Positions 1 to 12,861 of a stretch of 64,000 nucleotides of DNA are shown piece by piece (position 1 is the first letter of the stretch; every line of letters starts with the position of its first letter). This DNA comes from Hofstenia miamia (lineage: Eukaryota; Xenacoelomorpha; Acoela; Hofsteniidae). The notes below the pieces were generated by a model. It made no database searches. It was not told the origin of the DNA and worked only from the letters and a program-made list of their open reading frames with translations. Where the stretch lies: NCBI GenBank assembly GCA_900660155.1, contig CABFPE010000082.1, positions 1,471,819 through 1,535,818 on the forward strand, written 5' to 3'. A program made the translations under genes and the position numbers.

Positions 1-3000
1 GTGATGTTATTTTTTTCAGGTCTTCCCATATTACTCATAATTCATCCTCATAGTCCAATCAAATATGGTGCTCTTCCTAAGTAACTTGGATATTAGTTTT
101 GATTTTCCTTTGATATTTAAATGAAAGACACATAATCTTCTGGATATCTTTCTTTGTTTACAGCACTTTGATTTTATCAATGAGGTCTCTTGCATTATAA
201 TTTATTGCAATGGACCTGTGTCAAATAACTCTCCCTAGGAATATCACCTCAGTTTTCAACAACATACATTTGTTTCTGTTGACCTTCAATCCTACTTCAA
301 TAAGATTTTCTAAGTTCTTGACAATTTATCACAATGATTTTGATCATGTGACTTGCTATTAGTATATTGTAAATATATGCTGTTACATCTGACTCTAAAC
401 TATTATTTCCATTTCTCAATACTTTCATTATGTTTCACTGAAATATGGCTGAGGTGTTGTACAATCTGAAGAGCATGTAACACCACTCAAAGAAGGTGTG
501 AGGTGTAATAAAAACTGTTTTTCCACATCTTGCAGATTTATAGGGAGCTGTCAATATGCTTTACATAGGTCTAAACAAGAAAAATAATTAAATTCACTTG
601 CTTTGTTAATCATATCCTTGACACAAGGTAGGGGATAAGCATCCTTCACAGTCTTAGCATTTAGTTTACTCCCCTGTTGAACAAATAAAGTTGGGGCTTC
701 ATACAGGTTCTGACTAGGTTGAATAATTTGATTACAGATTAGCTCTTGTAAGGTGTTCTCATAATGGACTTTATGGCTTTCAAAGACCCTTCTGATAGGT
801 AATCATATTGGTTCATCTTACAATTTCTCAATACTGTGCTTTTCCATGTTGCTTTCCCTAAACTTAGGTTTCCATAATAAAATATTTTCTAATTTTTGTG
901 TAACACACCCCTCAATCCCTCTAGCTCACATTTTGGTGACTTTACATGGTTCTGGTAACATTCCTTCCATTTGCTTGGTGTTCTTGTGGTCAAACTTGGT
1001 TAACAAGCACATATTACCATTGGCTTTATTCCTCACTATTAGAGTAGCAGTGATTATAACTTGGGCCTTTTTTAACATAATATATTTGTCAGAGTTATTA
1101 ATAATGGGGCACATGCTATCCCAGGATATGGTACAAACATTTATATTCATTAACAAGTGTCAGGAGTTGCCCCTTTTATAATTTTGAATTAGGATATCTC
1201 CTTCTGCTATTTCCTCACATTGAAGTTCTACCATGTACCAGTATTGTGGCTGCAACTTCACATCTTGTTCTAGAGTTAACAAGATGTTCTTGCTTACAAA
1301 TTCCTCAAATGGCTGGGACACAACTCTCTCATTCAACATTATAATCTTATTACAAGTCTATTATGAAACTGTTTTTTCTAAGAAGTCACATCTGAGAATG
1401 ATGTTGTAATGTAAACAATTATTTTATTTATATACAATGACAAAATCATTCATAAACTCCTTAGCCTCTACTCTAAATGGAACTTTTTTGATCTTCCCTT
1501 TAATGGTAATATAATCTCCAGACCCATCTATTAATTGTAACGTAATCTAATCATATGTGGTCAAATAAAGAAAAAAGAAGAAGAAACTAAGACTGAATAT
1601 TAAAATAAAATATTAATTGTAAAAACATATGATTATGATTAATTAGTTATTTGTAAATTTATAATGCAGTAATTTTTGATATTAATTAATTTGGCAAAAA
1701 GGCACTAGACCTAAATCACAACTGCTAATTAAGGCAGAAGTGTGTAATCAGCAGACGAACGAAATTTAAAGCGTTTGAAATTGTCAACAACTGGAATTAG
1801 CAGGTACTAGTCAAATATTTGATTGTTTGTTAACTTTTCACTATAAAAATTGTGTAATTGATCATTTTGGTGACGAATTGAAATTACTGGTTTTACTTTA
1901 CGTTTTTGTATCAGGTTATTTTACTTAATACAATGGAAAGCTAAATGTTTGAGCTCTCAGATATTCTAGACAGTGGTTCATGACTCCAGTTAACAGGTGC
2001 ATCATGTATAGCTGGTGCTTACCTGAGATGCTCATAGGTTAGGTATAAGGATAGGGATTTTTACTCGTATTAGCTTTCCTATAGTTTGTTGTTCGTATTA
2101 TGGTATTTATTACATTAGGCTGTTACATCTAGCCCTATTAGGAAATTACGAGATCAGTTTGTGTTATTGTACAGGATTTATTACATATGATTACTAGTGG
2201 ACTGACAGTCTACCAATTCATACTTTGTACCCTCTCTCTCTTGTCTTGTAACATGTACTCTAAATTGGCATGTAATTACTTATATGTAAGGTTATTATAT
2301 GTAAGGAATCATAACAAGCTAATGCATCCTGGTTCTGAGATTCCCTTAATAGACAACTTGGTTAATAACAAGAACAATCAATACATTAAATTAATAAGGT
2401 ATCACACATTATCACTATATTAAGCTAAGATTTGCTAGTATGAAGGTTGGCAAGATTCTACATAATCACATATTAGTTGTTATAATCCTACTTTGCTCAA
2501 AACCTTCATAGCTGCAACATGAGTTTGCTTGAAACAGATGCTCCTGTATCTATTGTTACATGAATAGTCATTCCACTTATTATTACTTGTATTACATTCT
2601 TATAGAGCATCTGAGTTGGTATCAAAATATCCTCAGGTGCTAATTTTATGGGAGTCAGCACTCCTGCTAGTTTGACACTTCCATCTCCTCTAACACCTCA
2701 ATTTCACTTTCTATCATATATCCCTCACCATTGTTGATCATCAGGATCTTATTCTTAAAGTCTTTCCTATATTTTCCTTTCAAAACACACTTTCTACAAT
2801 GTATGACATTCATATTGGTAGCAGACTTAGGTTTAGATTTGGAACTATTGGATGGATTACTAATGACAGACTCACTCTTCTTCATGTATTTTGGCAATGG
2901 TGTTGAATGTTCTGTAATTTCTCAGTAATTAAATTATAGAGTCATTTTTGTTGATTTATACTGTATTATCAAATGTAACTTTAAAGCTAACAGCTTTTGC

Positions 3001-4500
3001 TATCAATTTACCTACCATATCCTTGGGATCAAATTTGAACTCAAAATGTTCCTTTAGTGGATGCAGTAAACCTCAAAAAAATATGAAAACAAGTTGTTTT
3101 TTGAATACTCAGTAGGCAATCTATTTAATTGATACTGCTTCTCAACTTGAGTTATTTAAGCAGAGATGTTCTCAGACTTATTATATTTTTGCTCTTCCTG
3201 TAAGATGTTATCCTGGTGCTGAATGCATTAAAATATTGCTCAAATTCCTTATAAGGACACCATAGTCAAGTTTGATTTCCCTATCAATGGTGAGATAATG
3301 GTTATAGGCATCACCTGTTGGATGGGTTGGCAAATGAGATAATCCAGCTTAATGGTGGATTCATAACTGCCCTAATACTTACTACTCATCAAATGTTTGA
3401 GAATTTTCATCAACTTTATCCATAATTTTGGGAAGATTAATTCAGGCCATTGAGACATCTGTTTGTGGGTTTTCAGGAAACATTGAATGGACAAAACAGG
3501 ACTGGTACCCTAGTAACCCTCACTAGCTCACATGACTCAGGGTTAACAGTTATGGGCTCAATCTGCACAATGTCCTCCTTAGGTGATGACACAGGTGACA
3601 ATGATTTTATAACAATGGTCTTATGAATTATTTCCAGTAATTGCTCACCTAATTTATTGTGCACTTGCTTAAGGACCTTATCCAGATCATATTTCACAAT
3701 GGTCTCATCTATTTTTCACAAGCAATTTTGCTGCTGTTGTTGTTGCTGCAATCACTCTACATACCCACAACTGCCCATATCTGTTGCAAATGATGGACTA
3801 ATCATAACCTTGCTAGGGGCATTACTTTTTGAAACAAGCCTAGTGGGGCAACTCAGCCCTGGGATGTCAGTGCCACTAGATGGCTGAAAAGATACTGTTC
3901 TTACTGGCACTAGCACTACTTCATCTTTGGGCTTTTTGTTTGAAAAAAAAATCTCTTTAACTCCAACTTCTCCCATTCATGCATTAATTCTAACTTTGCT
4001 CTCAATAAGCTGGACTCAATGATATGCACCCTTTCCATGCATTCTTCATGCTCTACCATTAATTGATGTGACTCAACTCAGGTGCTCCTAGCTTGTTCCC
4101 TCCAATACATTATCTCATGGTCAAGTTTGGATTCTTGATTATACTGACATCTTAACTACTTGGATAGTCTGTCTCAGATACAGTATCTGATCATCATGAC
4201 TCATCTTAATATCACTAAGGTTCTTAATTGAGGCTCTTATTATATCAATTTTCTCTTGAAGCTCTTGATCATACATTATGAAATGTTTAGTAAGGGCAGC
4301 AATCTCTATAGATATGGACTCAGACCCAACTTGGGGAATAGCCCAGGACACAGTTTACAGACCAGTTTGTGACTGATGTCTAACTCTAGCTTGAGAAGGG
4401 ATAATTTTTGTGTGGTGTTAAATTCAATGTTTCAGAGTTAATTTCAACTTCACTTGCTGAAAATACTTCAGGAGTACTCACTATACTAGGATTTACTATG
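1..4500 (-). pseudogene. Degenerate Ty3/Gypsy-like retrotransposon (gag-protease-RT remnants)
   Basis: Minus-strand translation in mixed frames gives, in element order from high to low coordinates: a gag-like region with a coiled-coil-like stretch (4139-4351) and a poly-Gln run near 3730-3752; a damaged zinc knuckle near 2780-2810 (CRKC followed by GKYRKDF, the last Cys lost); an aspartic protease motif TIDTGAS near 2535-2556; a protease/linker region (about 840-1530); and an RT region with DAYPLP near 631-651, DLCKAY near 556-576 and LLKTEV below that. There are many stops and frameshifts. A Trp codon after DLCKAY is now TGA, and the YIDD-type catalytic box near 349-378 reads YIYN, so the RT is dead. 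A solo LTR (1536-2462) splits the protease. No LTRs of this element itself were recognised, and it runs off the left edge. Family assignment is firm; exact borders are not. Confidence 0.8.
1536..2462 (+). repeat. Solo LTR (copy 1, internally deleted) inserted in the Gypsy protease
   Basis: The segment begins TGTAACG and ends TTCTACA, fitting the TG...CA ends of an LTR, and is flanked on both sides by TAAT (1532-1535 and 2463-2466), a 4-bp target duplication. A longer copy lies in opposite orientation at 57076-58357 with its own different target duplication. This copy lacks an internal segment of about 0.35 kb relative to that one: homology jumps near 2424. Protease-like reading of the host Gypsy element resumes on both sides. 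The open frame at 2187-2423 is shared by both copies but is probably not a gene. The internal region of the parent retrotransposon is not in the window. Confidence 0.75.
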
Positions 4501-4964
4501 GTTATCTCAATAGATTACAAAAGGTTTGAGAGGGAATGAAAGCAGTGCAAGAAAACAAGCATGCTCATTCTGGCAAGATAACAAGTACACTGACATCTTC
4601 AAGAATGATGATGGGAGCAATAACTGTAATCAATACAAAATTTAACAAGCTAAAAAGGGTTAACAGACTCCAACAACTAACTAACAATGAAACAATGGTA
4701 GACACATTGACTAACAGAAAGAAACTTACTAAAATGACAAAACAACACAAAAAGAAACTTTTAAAAATAGAACAATTCCAACTGTTGTACATCAACAAAA
4801 CAAGTGAGGGTAACTAGAAAATGAATGGGATTCCTGACACTCTTCTACATGCATACAGGTTTTATTGTAACTGGAGTTACATTTCTGAACATTGTGTACA
4901 CCAGAAAAATACCATCTGAAAAGACAGGAAACTAATGGTTGGTATTTGAAAAGGGGGCAATACC
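4501..4964. other. Unassigned sequence between Gypsy remnant and duplicated block
   Basis: It contains a plus-strand open frame (4536-4817, Lys/Thr/Asn-rich) with no recognisable domain. It could be the 5' leader of the minus-strand Gypsy element. I see no primer-binding site or LTR end that I can defend. Confidence 0.3.
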
Positions 4965-6132
4965 TAGCCCAGCCCTATCTTAACATATAGAACTCCCTGA
5001 ACTCTCAAAATCACGTCAGAGTCAAAACAGAGTGTCTCCTGCTTATGCAGGGGATCCCTAATTACATATATAGACATTTTCTTAAGTAAACTACTTTGTA
5101 CAAAAGTTATTGATGATAGCATTAATAAAATGACTAGTACTAATGTATTTTAGGTAACAACAATTTCAACACTGCATAGCCTCTGGCCAACACCAAACAA
5201 TTTCTTGATGTTAACAGTTAATGTAATATAAAAGCCTAATAAAGTTTTGATAGTGTTACTGTTTCATTTCTAAAGTCTTAATTTCCAGCTCACCTCACCT
5301 TTACAGTTGTTAATGCCTCACCTCATCTATATATATAACACAAATACAAAACTATAAATGCCTATTTGGCTTCAGTATCTACAAATAGCTGTTTGCTTTG
5401 TATATGAGGTGAAATCACATGACTGCTCAATACTTAATTTATAATTATCCACTTCCCTATTCTTGTCCTGAGTGAGATCCTGCAAGGCATGTTCCAGAGT
5501 AGTTCACCTCTCCTGAAGCCTTAAAGGCACTAGGGTTTAGTTATAATATATATAAATAAAAAAAAATGATAAAAAAATAACCCAACAGTAGAGTGTATAT
5601 TAGGGGTATTTACTAGAATTTCCAAGCTAATATACAATAGAATAGAGCACAGTTCTTTGTAGTAAACTTTTATTTAAAAGCATTTGTAATATGAATGATT
5701 GGCAAGGAAAAATTAATTCAAACAAAAAACCAGAACAACTGCACTGTATGCAATGAGAAAACAAAGACCTAGTAATTTGACAACAAGTGTGATTAATACT
5801 TGCACAAAAAGGTTAATGATTCTCATGAAATTAATTGTTTTCAATTTATATAAATTCACAAACCCTACCTGATGCTTAAATCTTTCAATTTTCTATTGCT
5901 TTTTACAATTGGTCAAACTGCATATATCTTTATTTCATAAATACAATTTGGGAAAATATTAACATCATAAACTAAAATCAAACCTAAAGTAATGGGCACT
6001 ACATGAAACTAAACAATTGGCTAATAGCCAGAGGCTTAAATATTCAAAAAAGAGTCTGAAGGCTAAACTGAAATTAATAATATAACATCAAATTGTTGCA
6101 GTACTACATATATATATATATATATATATATA
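4965..6132 (+). repeat. Direct duplication, copy A (about 1.17 kb)
   Basis: Starts with TAGCCCAGCCC and ends in a (TA)n tract next to a single N at 6133. The same sequence recurs at 6263-7430, apparently without differences, offset 1298 bp. No coding sequence was recognised in it. Sharp edges at an N and at a (TA)n run suggest an assembly origin rather than a biological duplication. Confidence 0.85.
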
Positions 6133-6262
6133 NATTATGATCGTTACAAATACTGCATAGAGGATAGGGCCTCGCAAGTGTTAAAGATGGCTTACACGCA
6201 AGAATAAGTATAAAATATGAAAATTAAAACATGCATAATATATTTGATTACCCTACTATAGN

Positions 6263-7430
6263 TAGCCCAGCCCTATCTTAACATATAGAACTCCCTGAAC
6301 TCTCAAAATCACGTCAGAGTCAAAACAGAGTGTCTCCTGCTTATGCAGGGGATCCCTAATTACATATATAGACATTTTCTTAAGTAAACTACTTTGTACA
6401 AAAGTTATTGATGATAGCATTAATAAAATGACTAGTACTAATGTATTTTAGGTAACAACAATTTCAACACTGCATAGCCTCTGGCCAACACCAAACAATT
6501 TCTTGATGTTAACAGTTAATGTAATATAAAAGCCTAATAAAGTTTTGATAGTGTTACTGTTTCATTTCTAAAGTCTTAATTTCCAGCTCACCTCACCTTT
6601 ACAGTTGTTAATGCCTCACCTCATCTATATATATAACACAAATACAAAACTATAAATGCCTATTTGGCTTCAGTATCTACAAATAGCTGTTTGCTTTGTA
6701 TATGAGGTGAAATCACATGACTGCTCAATACTTAATTTATAATTATCCACTTCCCTATTCTTGTCCTGAGTGAGATCCTGCAAGGCATGTTCCAGAGTAG
6801 TTCACCTCTCCTGAAGCCTTAAAGGCACTAGGGTTTAGTTATAATATATATAAATAAAAAAAAATGATAAAAAAATAACCCAACAGTAGAGTGTATATTA
6901 GGGGTATTTACTAGAATTTCCAAGCTAATATACAATAGAATAGAGCACAGTTCTTTGTAGTAAACTTTTATTTAAAAGCATTTGTAATATGAATGATTGG
7001 CAAGGAAAAATTAATTCAAACAAAAAACCAGAACAACTGCACTGTATGCAATGAGAAAACAAAGACCTAGTAATTTGACAACAAGTGTGATTAATACTTG
7101 CACAAAAAGGTTAATGATTCTCATGAAATTAATTGTTTTCAATTTATATAAATTCACAAACCCTACCTGATGCTTAAATCTTTCAATTTTCTATTGCTTT
7201 TTACAATTGGTCAAACTGCATATATCTTTATTTCATAAATACAATTTGGGAAAATATTAACATCATAAACTAAAATCAAACCTAAAGTAATGGGCACTAC
7301 ATGAAACTAAACAATTGGCTAATAGCCAGAGGCTTAAATATTCAAAAAAGAGTCTGAAGGCTAAACTGAAATTAATAATATAACATCAAATTGTTGCAGT
7401 ACTACATATATATATATATATATATATATA
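6263..7430 (+). repeat. Direct duplication, copy B (about 1.17 kb)
   Basis: Second copy of 4965-6132. It begins right after the single N at 6262 and ends in a (TA)n tract. The 128 bp between the copies (6134-6261) is unique and bracketed by the two Ns. See copy A. Confidence 0.85.
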
Positions 7431-8609
7431 GGCATTGGTATGAAATCAGCAAGCAGTCCTAATTCCCTATTGTCTGAGGGGTTTGTGTCAATGCATGGCT
7501 ACTGTTTTATAACTAACTCCTCCTGCTTGTGTACCATTCCTAGTAAAAGTAAGCAGAAGATCATGAAAGGGGAAGATTGGCCAAACACACCTGAAACAGA
7601 TAACCTGGAGAAAATGTTGTACAAGCCTAGAGTCCTATAAAAGAGAAGGAAAAGAGAATCCTTAATACTCTTGGGTGCAGTGAATGAAACCTACATGCTA
7701 AGTAAATAAAACCTACACTCTGTGTGTTTCTCATCTCATGCAATTTAAGTGATAGCAATAATAATGAATTTTAATAATGAATGAAATGCATAACAACAAA
7801 ACCCCTAACTGTACACCTAGCCCTAAATTAAAGGACATTCTAGTTGAGCTGTGCCCCATCTAAGTGCCTTTAACTGTGCAGAAGTCTTTTAGAAAAGCAT
7901 AATTTAATAAAAGTAAAAAGTCAATAGAAACCAGAAACAAGTTTACTGAAACCAAAATTGATTAAAACCAAATGAAAAGATCACACAAATATACACAAAC
8001 AAAACTGGTCAAGAAATTGAACAAAATTACACCATTGCTAGCATGAGTAAATAAGACAGGTTCTGTACAATAACCTTTTCACCTATAACAAAAATACTGC
8101 ATAATAATTAACAAGAACAATTTAAGCTAAAATTGCACAGTTTACAAATAACTAAATTCATCTAATTATAAATTGATCATTTGTAATTTACAGAGTTCAT
8201 ATTACCAATGTTGAAATCAAGAGTTAATGAAATCCAATAATGTAATTATACCACAATATGTATATATAAACAAATAAATGAATGAAAATTTGAAGATTCT
8301 GAGCATTCTAAATTTGATCTCACTTTTTCTGAAATAGATCTTGAAAGGTGTAGTATGATTCATATATAAATACCAAATATAGTATATGACAAAAATATAG
8401 TGGGCCAATTTTTTAGCTCAATATATGTGCAAGTTTCTCATTCACACATTTCACTGATGGTCCTATGAAAATGCCTATGACTTTTCTTTAAAACTATACT
8501 TTAATGAAAAAAATTGCACTAATAAAAAATAGGCATCTTGGTATTAAAAAAGTCTCAAAAACATTAAATTTATTAGTAAGTACTAATTGTAAAGAGACAA
8601 TTTTTTCAG

Positions 8610-8717
8610 TCAGTTAGTTTGTCTTTGCACCCACTGAACATAAGGTTCAATCATTTTGCATTTCATAAACTTTTTTAAACACATCTCATTCCAATTACTA
8701 CAAGAATTGTAAATGAT
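8610..8717 (-). CDS. Candidate terminal exon, unknown protein
   Basis: On the minus strand a pyrimidine-rich CTTTACTTCCAG acceptor-like sequence precedes 35 sense codons and a TGA stop. The peptide is Cys/Trp/Lys-rich (it includes NWNEMCLKK and PYVQWVQRQ), with composition unlike translated A/T-rich noise. It lies downstream of the candidate exon at 9178-9443, but the phases do not join directly, so an intermediate exon or a different model would be needed. No domain recognised. The call rests on composition and a splice-like border only. Confidence 0.2.
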   Translation of the reverse strand: MIYNSCSNWNEMCLKKFMKCKMIEPYVQWVQRQTN

Positions 8718-9177
8718 CTGGAAGTAAAGACTATGTTAGTCATAAGTGATATTCATGCAAATCAGTGAGTAGGTGAAAGTAATTTTGCTATTATAAATTA
8801 TATATATATAGAATTACTTAGGTGATACTGAGAATTATGCTTACATCCTCATTAATACTAGTATGAATTAAAATTAATGAGCTATTGCAAAGACTCAAAT
8901 ATTGGAATTAGTAGGGCAAAGCTACAATTTACAAGCCAAAACAATAAAAATTCAAGATAGCATTTTATACTTCTTTATAAAAATTTTAGTTGAGTTATAG
9001 TATAGATTTAAAATATGAAAATAGCTGTTAGTAACTCTAAAATTGCTGATTTGATTGATACCTGCATCTCAATTAGGTCTCAAATAAAGATGAACTTAAA
9101 ATGTACAGAAAATTAAATTTATATTTATATTACTTCATTTCAAATAAATTTAAATTAAGACTATGTATACTACTTAC

Positions 9178-9443
9178 TATGTTTGAAATCATTCAGTTGC
9201 CTTTGATTGGCTTCTGAGCTCCATTTAAAGAGATATTGTTCATTGCCTTTGATGCTTATATTGTGAATGCAATTGATGATAGTTATTAGTAGTATTGATG
9301 GCAATAAACTCCAATAAAAAAATTCAATGAATTCCAGACTGTTAAGAAATAGGTATTGGGAATTATCATTTTTATGTGGAGAAAACTGTACAATCAATTC
9401 AAAACCAAGTATAAATATTAACATTGCCAAGCTACCAGAGATG
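9178..9443 (-). CDS. Candidate internal exon encoding two hydrophobic segments
   Basis: A 266-bp open segment on the minus strand follows a TTTCATTTAG acceptor-like sequence and ends at a consensus donor, GTAAGTA (9171-9177). The peptide has two likely membrane segments: an N-terminal one containing LAMLIFILGFELIV and a second containing FFYWSLLPSILLITII. Between them is a short polar loop, and the C-terminal tail is hydrophilic. This would suit a multipass membrane protein, but I do not recognise the family. Exon status is inferred; A/T-rich DNA produces hydrophobic frames by chance. Confidence 0.3.
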
Positions 9444-10249
9444 CTAAATGAAAATTAATAAATAATAATCATTAATACAGAATTTTGATGTTTAGAACTT
9501 ATCAAGAATTCACACAATATTCTTTGTTTAATAAAAATATTATAGTGTTCTAAGAGTTAAGTTTCCTAAATGTTATTTACACAAGGAAACAATTAGATAC
9601 ATTAATTCCAGGTAACAATTTTCACACTATTTACTAAGATTTACACTGTGAATAACAATATTTTTACTAAGTCAAACTTTAAAGCATTTCAGATTCTAAA
9701 ATACCCTCATAGCAAGAAATTAGGTTCACTTAATACTCTAAAAATATAATCCTCAATTTCTTGCTTATAGACTAAATATTGAAGTTCCATTATCTTCTAT
9801 GATAAATTCCTGTTTTGTTAGACACTTTACCATTACAGATTATGTTTTTGATCTGTTCACAATTTCATCCCAACTTGATTGCTCAATAGAAAACTATCTG
9901 GGGCAATTTATTGTTGACTAGTTCTTCACTCTGCTGTATAAAACATGTTGAACTTACTATGTTAGCTGTCACATCACACTTATATAAAGAAATCAATTCA
10001 CTTTTAAGATATCCATCACTAATCAGCAATTAAAAATTTGCAAAACATTTCCAATGCAAGAATTGCAAACAGCATTTCTACAACATGTTAAATTATGCTG
10101 CATAAATGATGCTGAATTTTGGCCACAATGTTCCACATCCACTGCATTGTATCAGTGAAATTGCAGACAGACTCTGCAACTATTTGCTGGACTATTGTTG
10201 AGAGTAATTCATCTTATCAGTCAATTTTATTGTGTTTCAATTCCATTAA

Positions 10250-10260
10250 CCCTTTGACGC
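10250..10260 (+). repeat. piggyBac 5' terminal inverted repeat
   Basis: CCCTTTGACGC, directly after TTAA. It is an exact inverted match to 12851-12861. Confidence 0.93.
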
Positions 10261-10884
10261 TTATGGGACATATGTGTCCCGCACATGTTACCTACCATAG
10301 TAGTCCTTTTCTCTGGCATAATTCTGTATTTGATGATTAAACATTGTTCATCTCATTTCAAACATTAAATCTTTTACAGTATTTATGTTGATATAAATTT
10401 ATCTTTCACATTACATGTATTCAAACATATTGAAAATATAATTACATGTATTTTCTTCTCATAACAAATTGCCGCCATTTTTGATGTTAGTTCATAAGTT
10501 CTGGTGTCGCATATAACTACATAAGAACTCTGAACCTGTCAAAATCAATATTCTATCATTGCTGTTTTATAGGCACTGTTTTTTGGACTGGGACATATTT
10601 GTCCCATTATGTGGTAATGGATGTTGACATTTTTTAGGAATGAAAAATTGAAAATGACAGAACACTTTTTCTGATTAGTGCGTCGGTAGAAGTCTAATTA
10701 ATTTCAAAATCAAATGACTGAAACCTTTCTCTAGCCACTCTGAAGCCAGCTGAAGAAATTAAAATTTGAAATTTTGTTACTTGAATGGAGATCAATAATC
10801 TAACCCGTTGGCCCATAGAAATTGACAGCAAAACACATTGCTTGCAATTTTACTTCGACAACACATCAGAGAAGTGGAAAGAAG

Positions 10885-12642
10885 ATGTCTGCCAACAAAC
10901 GCGGACGCCGCCGTTTTAGATTGACACCAGAGGAAATTATCGAACTTATAACAGCTGACAATTCGGACGATGAAGAAGAAGGTTTGGATGAAGAAGATAT
11001 GGAAGTATTGAATGAAGCTGAAGAGGAAAATGTTGAAAATGTTATCATTGAAAGAGCAGATGTCACACATGACGCGATTGAAAATTCAAATGAGGGCAAA
11101 TCATTCAACACAGACTGTATGAGCAACGAGTATCTTTGGAGTAGAGATATTTCTTCGATCTGCAGCGTCGAAAACATTGACCAAATCGAGTTTGAAGCTC
11201 TTGCTGAGAAAGTTTCTTCAGACAATTTCTCAGATCCTTCACCTGTGAGTGTATACGAAGAAGTAACAAATTTCAACACCCTCGTTGAACTCCTTGTTCA
11301 AGAGTCAAATCGGTATGCTGCGCAAAAAGGAGTCGTTTTTGAAACAAACAATGAAGAAATGAAGGCCTTTCTCGGTATAAACATTCTCATGGGGTACCAT
11401 AAACTCCCATCTCTTCGCGATTATTGGTCTTCAGACCCGGACATGCGTGTATCATATGTTGCGAATGTAATGCCCCTTGCACAATTCGAGAAGATCAGAT
11501 CTTTTTTGCATTTTTCAAACAATGAAGAACAACTACCAAGAAAGGATCCAAATTACGACAGAGGTTTCAAGGTAAGAGCCTTATTTGACCATCTGAACGC
11601 TTCCTTCCAAAACGCTATATCTCCAGCTGAATGCCAAAGCATTGATGAGCGCATAATCAAGTTTAAGGGTCATCATTTTATGAAGCAATACATAAAATCA
11701 AAACCAATCAAATGGGGCTTCAAAATCTGGATTTGTGCAGGTTCACAAAGCGGTTATGTGTATGAAATGAACCCTTACCTTGGCAGAAAAGAAGAAACTG
11801 AAATTGGACTTATCGAATCTGTCATTTTGAATTTGAGCAAGACGTTGATAAGAACTGGTTGTTCCCTGTACTTCGACAATTTCTTCACATCTCCTCGATT
11901 GATTCAAATTCTTGGTGAACATGGGCTTTATGGTACTGGAACTGTATGCTCGAACTGAAGAAATCTACCGAAAGATCTACCCCTGGAGAAGACGATGGAA
12001 AAAGGTCAAATTGACAAACGACAATCGCAAAACACTCATTTCGTACGCTGGAAGGATACACGATCCGTTTGCATGATCTCGAACAAAACATCAGCAGAAG
12101 AGACGAAGCAAATCCTTCGTAAACAAAAAGGATCAGCACAAAAAGTGAGCGTTGATGTTCTGAAGATGGTGGTTGATTATAACCAGAATATGGGGGGCGT
12201 CGACAAGTCTGACCAAATGAAAGCCACTTATGCCATCGATCATCAGTCTCGAAGCAAATTTTACTTGCGAATATTTTTCGATTTACTCGACACCAGTGTG
12301 GTGAACAGCTACATCATTTACCAAAAGATTCTCGAGCTTCGTCACGAAAAACCAATGAAACACATTGAATTCCGGCAACAGTTGGTGCGAGGTCTTCTCG
12401 GAAGTTACTCAAGTCGTTTGATTCCGTCTCTGCAGCAATCAAGGAAGCGAAAATACGTTCAATCCCAGGCAAAAACTTCGACTAACCACATTCCCACCTG
12501 GTTGGAGTCTCGCAAGCGATGCAAAGTTTGCTCATCAAAGAAGATCGAATCAAGAACAAACGTTTTTTGTCATGAATGTGAGGCCCCACTCTGTTTTGGG
12601 AGTCACCGTAACTGCTTTGAAACTTTCCATAAACAACTGTGA
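10885..12642 (+). pseudogene. piggyBac transposase with a single nonsense codon
   Basis: From the ATG at 10885 the frame runs 585 codons to TGA at 12640-12642, interrupted only by TGA at 11956-11958 (codon 358). Codons before and after are in the same frame. The family consensus at this place is basic, so CGA to TGA is the likely change. Features in order: basic and acidic N-terminus; DDE core with catalytic Asp254 (SIDERIIKFKG), Asp331 (LYFDNFFTS) and Asp440 (GGVDKSDQM), all present; C-terminal Cys/His-rich domain (CKVCSS, CHEC, then further Cys and His) that in this family binds DNA ends. Frames starting earlier use TTG and are unlikely. It is functional only if the stop is read through or is absent in other alleles. 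Confidence 0.93.
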
Positions 12643-12850
12643 ACGTGTTGAATGCTGTTAACATGAATAAAATCTTTTATGAATTTCAGATTATTTTACC
12701 TTTAACGCACAACGGGACACATATGTCCCATACATGTATTTCACTGAATATTACATGATTTTTGAAATTTATAAAAGCAACACACTTTAGTGTACCTGAG
12801 GAGCTTAAAAACTTCACATCATCAATTTTGGATGTTTTTTGTAAAGTTGT

Positions 12851-12861
12851 GCGTCAAAGGG
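12851..12861 (-). repeat. piggyBac 3' terminal inverted repeat
   Basis: GCGTCAAAGGG directly before TTAA (12862-12865), the exact inverse of 10250-10260. Confidence 0.93.

Larger units (their letters stand above)
7431..10245. other. AT-rich unassigned region with weak host-exon candidates
   Basis: No transposon protein was recognised. A short plus-strand open frame at 7440-7640 matches nothing I know. Two minus-strand stretches with splice-like borders are listed separately (8610-8717, 9178-9443). A minus-strand open stretch at 10088-10213 also looks weakly coding. The rest is low-complexity A/T sequence. Confidence 0.3.

Noticed and set aside
846-1181. Plus-strand 111-aa hydrophobic frame
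   Set aside because: Complement of the minus-strand Gypsy protease-to-RT linker.
2187-2423. Protein-coding gene shared with 57363-57869
   Set aside because: The shared frame lies inside a repeat with LTR-like ends and target duplications; no protein motif.
3657-3887. Plus-strand frame with a Cys run
   Set aside because: The Cys run is the complement of the poly-Gln codons in the minus-strand gag-like region.
10866-11279. Minus-strand Ser-rich 137-aa frame
   Set aside because: Shadow of the piggyBac transposase acidic N-terminus.
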